Source of the DNA: Clostridia bacterium
GTDB taxonomy: Bacteria; Bacillota; Clostridia; Lachnospirales; Lachnospiraceae
Direction of reading: 5' to 3'
Assembly: GCA_910574475.1 (NCBI GenBank)
Contig: CAJTAT010000005.1
Span: 248,001 to 312,000, forward strand
Length of the DNA: 64,000 nt
A program made the position numbers and the translations under genes. Shown one piece after another: positions 8,237 to 17,583 of the stretch. Positions within the stretch are counted from its first letter, which is position 1. Each line of letters opens with the position of its first letter. The notes beneath the pieces were generated by a model. The model made no database searches, had not been told where the DNA came from, and saw nothing but the letters and a program-made list of their open reading frames with translations.

Positions 8237-8884
8237 ATGGCATATCAGTGGATATTTTTTGATCTGGATGGCACATTGACGGATCCGGCAGTGGGAATCA
8301 CAGGAGGCGTTCAATACGCCCTGGAGAAATTTGGAATTTATGAGGCAGATCGGGAGAAGCTTTATCCTTTTATCGGCCCGCCGCTCACGGAGTCTCTTAA
8401 AAAGTATTACGGATTTTCCATAGAACAGGGGACACAGGCAGCAGTTTACTATCGGGAATACTACAAAAAACAAGGGATGTATGAAAATGTAGTCTATGAG
8501 GGAATCCCGGAGATGCTTGGCAGACTGAAAGATGCGGGAAAGCGGCTTTTTGTCGTAACATTGAAGGGAGAAAATTTTGCAAGAGAGATCCTGGAGCATT
8601 TTCACCTGATGCAATATTTTGAGGATGTGTTTGGACAGAGAGTGGATGGCCTGGAAATGCGTAAGTCTCAGATTCTTGAACAAGTCGTGGAGAAATATGG
8701 TATCTCCGATCTGTCCCAGACGGTGATGGTAGGAGATCGGGAGCATGATATCTTTGCGGCAAAAGAGATGGGAATTCCTGATATCGGTGTGCTGTACGGA
8801 TATGGAAGCAGAGAGGAATTGGAGCAGGCAGGCGCTAAGAGGATTGTGAAGGGGATTCGGGAGCTTGAGGAAGTGCTGCTATGA
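8237..8884 (+). CDS. HAD-family phosphatase, phosphoglycolate-phosphatase-like
   Basis: Hydrolyses a small phosphate ester through a phospho-aspartate intermediate. It has 215 residues. Motif I is FFDLDGTLTD with D9 and D11, motif II is VVTLKGE near residue 98, and motif IV is VMVGDREHD near residue 163. An alpha-helical cap lies between motifs I and II (C1 type), as in Gph/PgmB-like enzymes. The ribosome site is aggaggagagaac. It follows rnhA by 11 bp and its stop overlaps the start of a small ORF (ATGA, 8881-8884). The natural substrate is not deducible. Confidence 0.88.
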   Translation: MAYQWIFFDLDGTLTDPAVGITGGVQYALEKFGIYEADREKLYPFIGPPLTESLKKYYGFSIEQGTQAAVYYREYYKKQGMYENVVYEGIPEMLGRLKDAGKRLFVVTLKGENFAREILEHFHLMQYFEDVFGQRVDGLEMRKSQILEQVVEKYGISDLSQTVMVGDREHDIFAAKEMGIPDIGVLYGYGSREELEQAGAKRIVKGIRELEEVLL

Positions 8885-9009
8885 AGCAGCAGGCTTGCGA
8901 GGCGGGACTTATGCAAGTAACTACAGCCATTGTTCAGGCTGAGATTGCGGATGGTGAAGTGAAACTGGCAGACGGAAAAAGAGAACTTGCGGAAGCGAGT
9001 TTTTCATGA
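8881..9009 (+). CDS. Small ORF of 42 residues, unknown
   Basis: A 42-codon frame starts in an ATGA overlap with the HAD gene stop, with GAGGAA eight bases before the ATG. It ends in TGA at 9007-9009, which again forms an ATGA with an in-frame upstream start (9006) of the addB frame. The peptide is soluble and contains IADGEVKLADGKRELAEAS. I do not recognise it. It may be a real coupled small protein, a remnant, or a spacer ORF that carries ribosomes toward addB. The double ATGA arrangement is the main support. Confidence 0.35.
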   Translation: MKQQACEAGLMQVTTAIVQAEIADGEVKLADGKRELAEASFS

Positions 9010-9074
9010 CTATTTTTGGAATTGAGGGTTGTATGGCTCTCTTGCTGGTGGGCTTTGGCTATAGGAGAAGAGGA

Positions 9075-12000
9075 ATGTCACTTCAATTTATTTTCGGAAA
9101 TTCCGGGGCAGGAAAATCTTTTTATCTGTATGAACATTTGATTCATGAGTCCCTGGCTCACCCAGAGGAAAAATTCCTGGTGCTGGTACCGGAACAGTTT
9201 ACCATGCAGACGCAAAAGAGCCTGGTAAGCATGCACCCCAATGGGGGAATTCTAAATATCGATGTCTTAAGCTTTCAGCGGCTGGCTTACCGTGTCTTTG
9301 AGGAAACAGGAACTTCTGTGGGAAAGGTTTTGGAAGAGACAGGGAAAAATCTTGTTTTGCGAAAAGTGGCTCAGGAACACAGGGAAGAGCTTAGGCTGTT
9401 AAGCGGTAATCTGAAAAAAATGGGATATATCAATGAGATCAAGTCTCTCATTTCTGAGCTGACTCAGTATGCTATTACAGAGGAAGAGCTGGCCCGCTTT
9501 ACAGAGGAAAGCAAGAAAAAGCCCCAGCTCTACTATAAACTTTGTGATGTCCAGATTCTTTACAGAGCTTTTCATGATTATCTTGCGGATCAGTATATTA
9601 CGGCAGAGGAGCTTTTGGAGGTCCTCTGCAGAGTGATAGACCATTCCAGGATGGTTCAGAACAGTTTCATTGTGCTGGACGGATTTACAGGATTTACTCC
9701 CATACAGAATCAATTGATGCAAAAGCTGATTCAGTGTGCCAGAAAGGTCGCAGTCACTGTCACTATAGACAGCCGGGAAGACCCCTACCAGATGGAAGGG
9801 GAACACCAATTGTTTTATTTGAGTAAAAAGACAGTCACTACATTAATGAGACTTGCAAGGGAGGCTAAGGTTCCTGTGGAGGAGGCAAAGGTAGTACTCC
9901 CTTCTGCCGCCACACGCCTGAAAGAGGGCAGCGCTTTATATTGGTTGGAACAAAATCTTTTTCGATTGCCTCAGAAGCCCTTTGTGGGGGAACAGGATGA
10001 GATAAGCTTCCATATGATGAGAAACCCTGAAGCAGAGGTCTCCTGGACAGCTTCACAGATTCGCTGCCTGATTCGGGAAAGGGGATACCACTATCGGGAT
10101 TTTGCAATCATTACTGGAAATATGGATACTTATGGGCATTGCCTGGAAAGGATTCTCAAGGATTTTGAGATTCCATGCTTCCTGGACTATAAGAGAAGTG
10201 TTCTGAAAAATCCCTTTGTGGAATTTCTGCGGGCGCTGCTGGAAATGGCAGAACAGGATTTTACCTATGAGACCGTATTTCGCTACCTGCGCAGCGGCCT
10301 GTCGGGCATGGAGCCAGAGGAAGTGGATCTTCTGGAGAATTATGTGCTGGCTTTGGGAATTCGCGGAAGAAAAAAGTGGGAGGGCCGCTTTATCCGCCTG
10401 TATGGAGCCTTGACGGAGGAGGAACTCACCCAGATTAATGTTCTGCGTGAGCAGATCGCTAAGACAATCCTTCCTTTTGCCCGGATTCAAAGAAAGAAAA
10501 AGGTGACGGTGAGGGAACGGACTACAGCTCTCTATGAGTTGATTGAGGACATGGAGATTCAAAAAAAAATCTCCTTATTAGAGGAGCGGTTCAAGGAAGA
10601 AGGAAATCAGGTTCTTGCAAAAGAGTACCATCAGATTTACCCTATTGTTATGGAACTTTTCGATAAGCTGGTGGACCTTCTGGGAGAGGAAATTCTCTCC
10701 ATCCAGGAATACCGGGAGCTTTTGGATGCAGGCTTTGCAGAGGCAAAAGTAGGTGTGATTCCTCCAGGCGTGGATCAGGTGGTGGCTGGAGATATGGAGA
10801 GAACCAGACTTAGGGATATTAAGGTACTTTTTTTCCTGGGAGTCAATGAGGGAAATGTTCCCAAGCATACGCCCCGGACAGGCCTTCTCTCTGATATGGA
10901 GAGAGAGCAGCTTAAAAGCCGGGGCATGGAGCTGGCCCCAACAGCCAGAGAGCAAGCTTATATTCAGCGTTTTTATCTGTATCTCAACCTGACAAAGCCA
11001 TCCTGCCGTCTCTATGTGTGCTGCAGCCTTTTAGATGGCGGGGGGAAATCTTTGCGTCCGTCTTACCTCTTAAACGTGCTGAAGCGAATGTTCCCAGAGA
11101 CAAAGATCTGCCAGGAGGAAGCTATTTTGACCAGCGATACCCTGGCGACTCCAAAGCAGGGGATGAGCCTTTTGATTGAGGGGTTGAAGGAGTACCGGAT
11201 GGGGAGAGAAAATGTCCGGTTTTATGAGTTGCTCCGCTGGTATGCCCGGCAGGAGAAGTACGAGGAAAAGCTCTCACAGCTTTTGGAGGCCGCCTTTTCC
11301 CGTCACGAGGACAGTCGTTTGGGAAAGGCAGTGGCCCGCGCTCTGTACGGGACGATTCTGGAGAACAGTGTCACAAGGCTGGAACAATATGCTGCCTGCG
11401 CTTACGCCCATTTTCTCATGTATGGCCTGAAGCTTTCAGAGCGCGAGACGTATGAATTTGCACCAGTGGATATGGGAAATATTTTTCATGAGGCCTTAGA
11501 ACTATTTTCAAAGCGCCTGGAGGGAAGTGAATATACCTGGACTACGATCCCCAGAGAGATTCAGGAGGTTTGGATTGAGGAATGTATGGACATCCTCACG
11601 GTGGACTACGGCAATACCATCCTTCACAGTACTGCCAGAAATGAGTATGCCCTGGAACGGATGAAGCGAATTGTGAAGCGGACGGTATGGGCTTTGAGTG
11701 AGCAGATACGAAAGGGAATGTTTACCCCAGAAAGCTATGAGATCTCTTTTTCCAGTGTTTCCGAGCTGGACGCTGTGAATATTGAACTCTCTTCTGAGGA
11801 AAGGATGAGGCTTCAGGGCCGGATTGACAGAGTGGATACCTGTGAAGATGAGGGACATGTGTATGTAAAGGTCATTGACTATAAGTCCGGGAATACTTCT
11901 TTTCAGTTATTATCTTTGTACCACGGACTACAGCTCCAGTTAGTCGTCTATATGAATACGGCTCTGGAATTGGTGAAAAAGGAGCATCCTCAGAAGGAAG

Positions 12001-12485
12001 TGCTGCCCGCAGGTATTTTCTATTACCAGATTCAGGATCCAGTACTGGAACTGGATGGAGGAGAGGATTTGCATGAAATCTCCGGGCGGGTACTGGAAAA
12101 GCTAAAGCTTAACGGACTGGTGAACGCAGACCCAGAGGTGGTAAAGAAGCTTGATCAGGAGACCACAGGAAAATCTTTTGTCCTTCCCCTGGCTTATAAC
12201 AAGGATGGAAGCTTGCGGGCAGGTTCCAGCGTGGCCACAAAAGAACAATTTGAACAATTATCCCAGTATGTCAATCAAAAAATAAAGGAAATCGGATCGG
12301 AAGTCATGGAAGGGCGTAAGGATGTGGCGCCCTATGAATTAAAAGGACGGACAGCCTGTGATTACTGCGCCTACAGGGGGGTATGTGGTATGGACGCTAA
12401 GGACGGAGGTTTTCATTTCCGGCGCTTGAAGATTTTTGATGACAAAGAGATCTGGGAACGGCTGGAGGAATCTCAGGAAATCTAA
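9075..12485 (+). CDS. addB: ATP-dependent helicase/nuclease subunit AddB
   Basis: One half of the AddAB helicase-nuclease that resects double-strand breaks for recombination. It has 1136 residues from the ATG at 9075. Near the N-terminus is the Walker A motif GNSGAGKS. The C-terminal nuclease has VKVIDYKSGNTSFQL, and the four iron-sulfur cysteines C775, C1095, C1098 and C1104 flank it in the AddB pattern. ATG 9075 is chosen because it has an aggagaagagga ribosome site and gives the usual MSLQFIFGNSG start. An upstream in-frame ATG at 9006 would add 23 residues and overlaps the preceding small ORF. addA follows after 41 bp. Confidence 0.95.
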   Translation: MSLQFIFGNSGAGKSFYLYEHLIHESLAHPEEKFLVLVPEQFTMQTQKSLVSMHPNGGILNIDVLSFQRLAYRVFEETGTSVGKVLEETGKNLVLRKVAQEHREELRLLSGNLKKMGYINEIKSLISELTQYAITEEELARFTEESKKKPQLYYKLCDVQILYRAFHDYLADQYITAEELLEVLCRVIDHSRMVQNSFIVLDGFTGFTPIQNQLMQKLIQCARKVAVTVTIDSREDPYQMEGEHQLFYLSKKTVTTLMRLAREAKVPVEEAKVVLPSAATRLKEGSALYWLEQNLFRLPQKPFVGEQDEISFHMMRNPEAEVSWTASQIRCLIRERGYHYRDFAIITGNMDTYGHCLERILKDFEIPCFLDYKRSVLKNPFVEFLRALLEMAEQDFTYETVFRYLRSGLSGMEPEEVDLLENYVLALGIRGRKKWEGRFIRLYGALTEEELTQINVLREQIAKTILPFARIQRKKKVTVRERTTALYELIEDMEIQKKISLLEERFKEEGNQVLAKEYHQIYPIVMELFDKLVDLLGEEILSIQEYRELLDAGFAEAKVGVIPPGVDQVVAGDMERTRLRDIKVLFFLGVNEGNVPKHTPRTGLLSDMEREQLKSRGMELAPTAREQAYIQRFYLYLNLTKPSCRLYVCCSLLDGGGKSLRPSYLLNVLKRMFPETKICQEEAILTSDTLATPKQGMSLLIEGLKEYRMGRENVRFYELLRWYARQEKYEEKLSQLLEAAFSRHEDSRLGKAVARALYGTILENSVTRLEQYAACAYAHFLMYGLKLSERETYEFAPVDMGNIFHEALELFSKRLEGSEYTWTTIPREIQEVWIEECMDILTVDYGNTILHSTARNEYALERMKRIVKRTVWALSEQIRKGMFTPESYEISFSSVSELDAVNIELSSEERMRLQGRIDRVDTCEDEGHVYVKVIDYKSGNTSFQLLSLYHGLQLQLVVYMNTALELVKKEHPQKEVLPAGIFYYQIQDPVLELDGGEDLHEISGRVLEKLKLNGLVNADPEVVKKLDQETTGKSFVLPLAYNKDGSLRAGSSVATKEQFEQLSQYVNQKIKEIGSEVMEGRKDVAPYELKGRTACDYCAYRGVCGMDAKDGGFHFRRLKIFDDKEIWERLEESQEI

Positions 12486-12526
12486 GATTTTAAAGGTTAT
12501 CAAAATTTTGGCAGGAGACAGGGTTT

Positions 12527-15500
12527 ATGAGCGTCAAATGGACAGAAGAACAGAAAAAAGTCATAGAGGTGAGAGATAAAAATGTGCTGGTGTCTGCGGC
12601 TGCTGGCTCAGGGAAGACGGCTGTGCTGGTGGAGCGGATCCTTTCCCTAGTCTGCGGCGACGGGGAAGGAGACACACCTATAGATGTCGATCAGCTTCTG
12701 GTGGTGACGTTTACCAATGCGGCGGCTGCCGAGATGCGGGAGCGGGTGGGACTTGCCCTGGAAAAACGGCTGGAGGAAGACCCGGAAAATGTGCATCTGC
12801 AGAAGCAGCAGACTTTGATTCACAATGCTCAGATTACGACCATCCACAGCTTTTGCCAGTATGTGATTCGCAGCTACTTTCATCAGCTAGGCCTGGATCC
12901 TTCCTTTCGAATCGGGGACGAGGGAGAGATCAAGCTTTTAAAGGGCGATGTGATCCGGGAACTTTTAGAAGAACAGTATCAGCAAGGCAGGGAAGATTTT
13001 CTACATTTTGTAGAAGTGTATGCTACAGGGAAAAGTGATGTGGCTATAGAAGGCCTGATCCGAAAGCTTTATGAATTTGCCATTAGCTTTCCTTATCCAG
13101 AGAGATGGCTTAGAAGCTGTATGAAAGCTTATGAGGCAAAAGATGAGGAGGCCTTGTCACAGAGTAACTGGATGGTATTCCTCTTGTCCTTTGCAGGGCA
13201 GATTCTCTCTGACTTACAAAGGGAGCTTTTGGAAGCGTTGGAGATCTGCCGGGAACCAGGCGGACCTTATATGTATGAGGAAGCTCTCTCCCGGGACTTA
13301 GAGCAGGTAGAAAGGCTCTGTGGATGTGATACGTATGAGGCGTATAGAAAGGAACTGGGAGGATTGGCTTTCCCACGGCTCTCATCCAAGCGGGATCAGG
13401 CTGTGGAGGAGGAGAAAAAGGCAGAGGTAAAAAGCCTCCGAGAAAGCATGAAAAAAAGCCTGAAGGATTTAAAGGAGAAATATTTTTCATGCTCACAAGA
13501 GCAAGTGTTGGAGCTTTTGAAAAAGGCCGCTCCCGCCACAGAGGAGTTGATAAGTCTGACAGTGGAGTTCGCCGAGCATTATCAGGAGAAGAAGCGGAGT
13601 AAAAATTTGGCTGATTTTCCCGATCTGGAACATTTGGCCCTGGAGATTTTGGTAGAGGACATAGAGGAAGAGTCAGGGACTTTGAAGATTCTGTCTACAG
13701 ACGCGGCAAAAGAGCTTTCGGAACAGTACGCACAGATTATGATCGACGAGTACCAGGACAGCAATCTCATCCAGGAAATCATTTTAAACAGTGTCAGCAG
13801 AAATGACAGGGGGACGCCCAATGTCTTTATGGTGGGGGATGTAAAGCAGAGTATTTACCGTTTCCGCCAGGCCAGGCCGGAGCTTTTTATGGAAAAATAT
13901 TCCTCCTATCCTCTGACAGATGAGGGGACGGAAATTCGAATCGATCTCCACAAAAACTTCCGAAGCCGACAGGAAGTTCTGGCCAGTACGAATGAGGTGT
14001 TCTCCCGTCTGATGATTCCCAGTGTGGGAGGAATCCGCTATGATGAGGCCGCAGCACTTTACCTGGGATCCGATATGCCAGAGCCGGAAGACACTTGTAA
14101 TACCCCGGAATTCTTGCTGGTGGACATGGATATCCAGGAGACGGCCACGGAGGAAGAGGAGCTTACAGGGAGGGAACTAGAAGCGAAAGCGGCGGCTGAC
14201 TGTATCCGCAGGATTGTGGAGAATCGTCAGATATGGGATGGAAAGGCGGGAGAGTTCCGGCCGGCACGGTATGGAGATATGGTGATTTTGCTGCGCAGTC
14301 TCACTGGATGGGGGGATATCTATGCCCGGGTGCTGACGGGAGAGGGAATTCCCGCCCATACAGAATCCAGGACGGGGTATTTTACTACGATTGAGATTCA
14401 GACCCTGCTGAATCTTTTGCGGGTGGTGGACAACCCACGCCAGGATATTCCACTGGCTTCTGTATTAAAGTCCATGATTGGCGGATGTTCCGATGAGGAT
14501 TTGGCAAAAATCAAGAGTACATTCCCGAAAATTCCTTTTCATGCGGCATGTATGCGCTATGAGAGAGAAGTGGCCGGGGAGCCCGAGGGGAAGAAGCTGA
14601 ATGTGTTTTATGAGAAGTTGAGAGAGTACCGGATGCGGGCAGAGTATCTTTCCATTCACGAATTTCTCTGGTATGTGCTGGAAGATACAGGATACGGAGA
14701 TTATCTGGCGGCTCAGCCTGGAGGAGAGCAGCGCCAGGCCAATGTGCGGATGCTGGTGGAACGGGCCATCGCCTTTGAAAACACAAGCTATCGGGGATTG
14801 TTTCATTTTGTACGGTATATAGAACAGCTTCAAAGCTACCATGAGGACTTTGGGGAGGCTGGACTCACAGGAGAAAATGAGGATGCAGTCCGTATTATGA
14901 CCATTCACAAAAGTAAGGGGTTGGAATTTCCCATAGTCATTGTGGCAGGACTGGGAAAGAGCTTTAACCGCCAGGACACCAGAAGCCGGGTGGTCATTCA
15001 CCCAGAGCTTGGCCTGGGAGTGGATTGTGTGGATCTGGAACAGAGGGTCAAGATGGCAACCCTGCCCAAAAAGGTCATGCAGAAAGCTCTTGATCTGGAA
15101 ATGCTTGGAGAAGAGCTGCGCGTCCTCTATGTGGCATGCACAAGGGCAAAGGAGAAATTGATACTGCTGGGCAGCGGGACAAAGCTTGAGCAGAAGCTGG
15201 AAAAATGCAGGACAGCAGGAAGAGAGAAAACCCTCTCTTTCCTGGAGATTTCTTCTGGGAAAACGTATTTGGATTGGCTTTTGCCTGCCATTGCCGGACA
15301 GGAGAGTTCTTCCTTTGTCCTGACAAAAGTGACTCTGGGAGAGCAGACTGGGGAGGAGATAGAAAAGCAGGTATCTTTAGAATGGCAGCGGGAACGGCTG
15401 ACACATCTTCAGGATCTTCCAGAGAGGGATGAAGAATTCGCACGGTTTTTGGAAGAAAGGCTAAATGTTACCTATCCATATGAGGAAGAGACAGCCCTGC

Positions 15501-16144
15501 GGGTGAAGCTGAGTGTGTCGGAGCTTAAGAGGGCCGGCCAGACAGAGGAAGAGGAGGAAGATACCCTCCTTTATCCCCAGGAAGAAATTGTCCCCTATAT
15601 TCCCAAGTTTATTCAGGAAGGGGAGCCCGTCAGTGGGGCAGCCAGGGGAACTGCTTATCATAAGGTACTGGAATGTATAGACCTTTCTGAAATTCATCAC
15701 TCCAGTCAGGTTAAGGCGGCTATGGAGGCACTTGTCAGGGAGGGGAGACTTACCCAGGAGATGGCTGATGCGGTACGTCCCTATGATATTTTTGCCTTTG
15801 CCAGGACAAAGCTTTCAAGGCGTATGATTGGAGCTAAAGGAGAAGGCAGACTGTATACAGAACAACCCTTTGTGATTCAGATGCCCGCAAGAGAGCTGGA
15901 GCTTGGGTATGAGAGCGAGGAACCCATTCTGATCCAGGGGATTATCGATGCCTATTTTTATGAAGGGGACGAGATTGTAGTGGTGGACTACAAGACGGAT
16001 TATGTACTTAGCAAAGATGAATTGCTTAAGAAATACCAGAGGCAATTGGATTATTATGAGCTTGCCCTTGAAAGGCTGACAGGGAGGAGGGTGAAGGAGA
16101 AGGTGATTTATTCATTCTGCCTGAGGCAGGCATTTGTGTGCTGA
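12527..16144 (+). CDS. addA: ATP-dependent helicase/nuclease subunit AddA
   Basis: Motor and nuclease subunit of AddAB. The 1205 residues form a UvrD-type SF1 helicase followed by a RecB-type nuclease. Visible motifs are Walker A AGSGKT (residues 26-31), the DEYQDSN motif II, VGDVKQSIYRFRQARPELF, IMTIHKSKGLEFP and VLYVACTRAKEKL. The C-terminal nuclease core is VVVDYKTDY, followed by YQRQLDYY. The ribosome site is aggagacaggg. The last 37 bp overlap the 3' end of the convergent AraC gene, and no terminator is visible between the two. Confidence 0.95.
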   Translation: MSVKWTEEQKKVIEVRDKNVLVSAAAGSGKTAVLVERILSLVCGDGEGDTPIDVDQLLVVTFTNAAAAEMRERVGLALEKRLEEDPENVHLQKQQTLIHNAQITTIHSFCQYVIRSYFHQLGLDPSFRIGDEGEIKLLKGDVIRELLEEQYQQGREDFLHFVEVYATGKSDVAIEGLIRKLYEFAISFPYPERWLRSCMKAYEAKDEEALSQSNWMVFLLSFAGQILSDLQRELLEALEICREPGGPYMYEEALSRDLEQVERLCGCDTYEAYRKELGGLAFPRLSSKRDQAVEEEKKAEVKSLRESMKKSLKDLKEKYFSCSQEQVLELLKKAAPATEELISLTVEFAEHYQEKKRSKNLADFPDLEHLALEILVEDIEEESGTLKILSTDAAKELSEQYAQIMIDEYQDSNLIQEIILNSVSRNDRGTPNVFMVGDVKQSIYRFRQARPELFMEKYSSYPLTDEGTEIRIDLHKNFRSRQEVLASTNEVFSRLMIPSVGGIRYDEAAALYLGSDMPEPEDTCNTPEFLLVDMDIQETATEEEELTGRELEAKAAADCIRRIVENRQIWDGKAGEFRPARYGDMVILLRSLTGWGDIYARVLTGEGIPAHTESRTGYFTTIEIQTLLNLLRVVDNPRQDIPLASVLKSMIGGCSDEDLAKIKSTFPKIPFHAACMRYEREVAGEPEGKKLNVFYEKLREYRMRAEYLSIHEFLWYVLEDTGYGDYLAAQPGGEQRQANVRMLVERAIAFENTSYRGLFHFVRYIEQLQSYHEDFGEAGLTGENEDAVRIMTIHKSKGLEFPIVIVAGLGKSFNRQDTRSRVVIHPELGLGVDCVDLEQRVKMATLPKKVMQKALDLEMLGEELRVLYVACTRAKEKLILLGSGTKLEQKLEKCRTAGREKTLSFLEISSGKTYLDWLLPAIAGQESSSFVLTKVTLGEQTGEEIEKQVSLEWQRERLTHLQDLPERDEEFARFLEERLNVTYPYEEETALRVKLSVSELKRAGQTEEEEEDTLLYPQEEIVPYIPKFIQEGEPVSGAARGTAYHKVLECIDLSEIHHSSQVKAAMEALVREGRLTQEMADAVRPYDIFAFARTKLSRRMIGAKGEGRLYTEQPFVIQMPARELELGYESEEPILIQGIIDAYFYEGDEIVVVDYKTDYVLSKDELLKKYQRQLDYYELALERLTGRRVKEKVIYSFCLRQAFVC

Positions 16145-17013
16145 AGTTTGTGAGCCTTTACATACTCTGAAGGCGTACAAAAAGTATACTTTTTAAAAAC
16201 TGCAGAAAAATAGCTACTTGTATTAAAGCCAAGCTGTAAAGCAATATCTGTTTTGGAAAGACCTTCCAACAGCATTGTTTTTGCAGCTTCTATTTTTTGC
16301 ATATTAATAAAGCTGCGGGGGGAGATGCCCACCTCACGCTTAAAACGCACTTTAAATTGAGGGACAGACAGATTGCTGCAGGCAGCTAGATTGTCCAGAG
16401 AAATATCCATTGAAATGTGATCGTAGACATAGTTGAGGGCTTGGTATATTTCTTTTGAAAGCGTTTGCTGCTCGTCAGAAATACTGGAAAGGAGATTCAG
16501 GAATAGTACCAGGTGACTGGCAGCCAGGTAAGGTGTGGATGCGCTGAGGGAAAGCTGAAAAGCCTGTTTTAAAAGATTAAAAATAGAATCGTCTTTCACT
16601 TTTATAACATGCCTTCGTATATGTTGGAGGCGGTTGATTAGATCACAGGCGGCAGATTCTTCCAGAAACAGAAAATGACACAGAGAGCTTATATCTAACT
16701 GAAACCAGTAAAATTCCCCATGAGAAAGAGGAAACTGATTTGTGCTGTGCGCCTCATTTGGATAGGCGATAAAAATATCTCCTCCCGCTGCTTTATAGTT
16801 CTGATCCTGGGCTTGAAAAATAAACACACCGTCGAAGATAACTGTAAATTCAAAACAGTTTTCATGATAGTGGAGCTGGAGGGCAGGGATGGAGTTGGTC
16901 ATCAGGTGATATCCCAGTACCCGGACACCCGGTATTTGAATCTGTTCATTGGTTAAGACAATGCGATATTTAGAAGAAAAATAAGAATCTTTCCAGTTGA
17001 TAGGTTTATTCAT
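16108..17013 (-). CDS. AraC-family transcriptional regulator with cupin sensor domain
   Basis: One-component regulator, 301 residues. The N-terminal half is an AraC-type cupin (YHENCFEFTVIFDG, then GGDIFIAYPNEAHS), and the C-terminal 100 residues hold two helix-turn-helix motifs (ISLDNLAACSNLSVPQFKVR and KTDIALQLGFNTSSYFSAVF). ATG 17013 has GAGGTG upstream and is preferred to a TTG five codons earlier. It is divergent from the cupin/UroD/ABC operon and most likely controls it in response to the imported compound. Its 3' end overlaps addA on the other strand by 37 bp. Confidence 0.9.
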   Translation of the reverse strand: MNKPINWKDSYFSSKYRIVLTNEQIQIPGVRVLGYHLMTNSIPALQLHYHENCFEFTVIFDGVFIFQAQDQNYKAAGGDIFIAYPNEAHSTNQFPLSHGEFYWFQLDISSLCHFLFLEESAACDLINRLQHIRRHVIKVKDDSIFNLLKQAFQLSLSASTPYLAASHLVLFLNLLSSISDEQQTLSKEIYQALNYVYDHISMDISLDNLAACSNLSVPQFKVRFKREVGISPRSFINMQKIEAAKTMLLEGLSKTDIALQLGFNTSSYFSAVFKKYTFCTPSEYVKAHKLQHTNACLRQNE

Positions 17014-17040
17014 AGACACCTCACACAAAAAATTGATAAA

Positions 17041-17121
17041 TTTGTATGGCCAATATAAGTGATTGCAATATACTTTTAATGATAATATAATAACTATTGT
17101 GAAAAGTCAATAAATTATTGA
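17041..17121. promoter_or_regulatory. Divergent promoters sharing a palindromic -35, plus operator-like palindrome
   Basis: Plus strand: TTGCAA (17063-17068), 17-bp spacer, TATAAT (17086-17091), facing the cupin operon. Minus strand: the same self-complementary TTGCAA, 16-bp spacer, TACAAA (17046-17041), facing the AraC gene. Using one -35 hexamer in both directions would make the two promoters mutually exclusive. A perfect 15-bp palindrome, TCAATAA-a-TTATTGA, lies at 17107-17121, just downstream of the plus-strand start point, where a bound regulator could act. Promoter calls are by eye. Confidence 0.5.
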
Positions 17122-17179
17122 ATGAAATATGGTAAAAAATAGCTATTTTTACATAAACAACAAGGGAGGTAAGAAATAT

Positions 17180-17581
17180 ATGCTGGTGAAAGAGCTCTTT
17201 GAAGCTGCACCGGGGTATCATCCATTCCTGATTACAAAATACTGGCAGGTGGCACAACTAAACTATTCAAAGGAGCAGGATGCAGAAGAAATAAGAGAGT
17301 TAGAAGCACATTTTCATACGGACGAAACCTTTACCCTGCTTAAAGGCTCGGCATTTCTGATTGCACAGAAAGATGGAGACAAAAGCATGGAGATGAATTG
17401 GATGAAGTTAGGGAAAACTTATAATGTTCCTGCAAAGATCTGGCATAATGTGGCAATGCAAAAGGGAAGTAGTATTTTAATAACTGAAAATGCGCAGACA
17501 CACACAGAAGAAAAGAAGCTGTTACCGCTATCTGTCGATGCTCAGAAGAGAATTGCAGCGTTTCTAAAGCAGGAGGTTTAA
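17180..17581 (+). CDS. Small cupin-domain protein
   Basis: Single-domain cupin of 133 residues from ATG 17180, which has gggaggtaag upstream; the longer in-frame start lacks a ribosome site. Metal-ligand candidates are H44 and H46 with E49 in HFHTDETFTLLKG (motif 1) and H89 in VPAKIWHNVAM (motif 2). No signal peptide. It is the first gene of an operon with a UroD/MtaA-family protein (2 bp downstream) and an Rbs-type ABC importer. It could isomerise, oxidise or simply bind the imported molecule. I do not recognise a named subfamily. Confidence 0.75.
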   Translation: MLVKELFEAAPGYHPFLITKYWQVAQLNYSKEQDAEEIRELEAHFHTDETFTLLKGSAFLIAQKDGDKSMEMNWMKLGKTYNVPAKIWHNVAMQKGSSILITENAQTHTEEKKLLPLSVDAQKRIAAFLKQEV

Positions 17582-17583
17582 AT

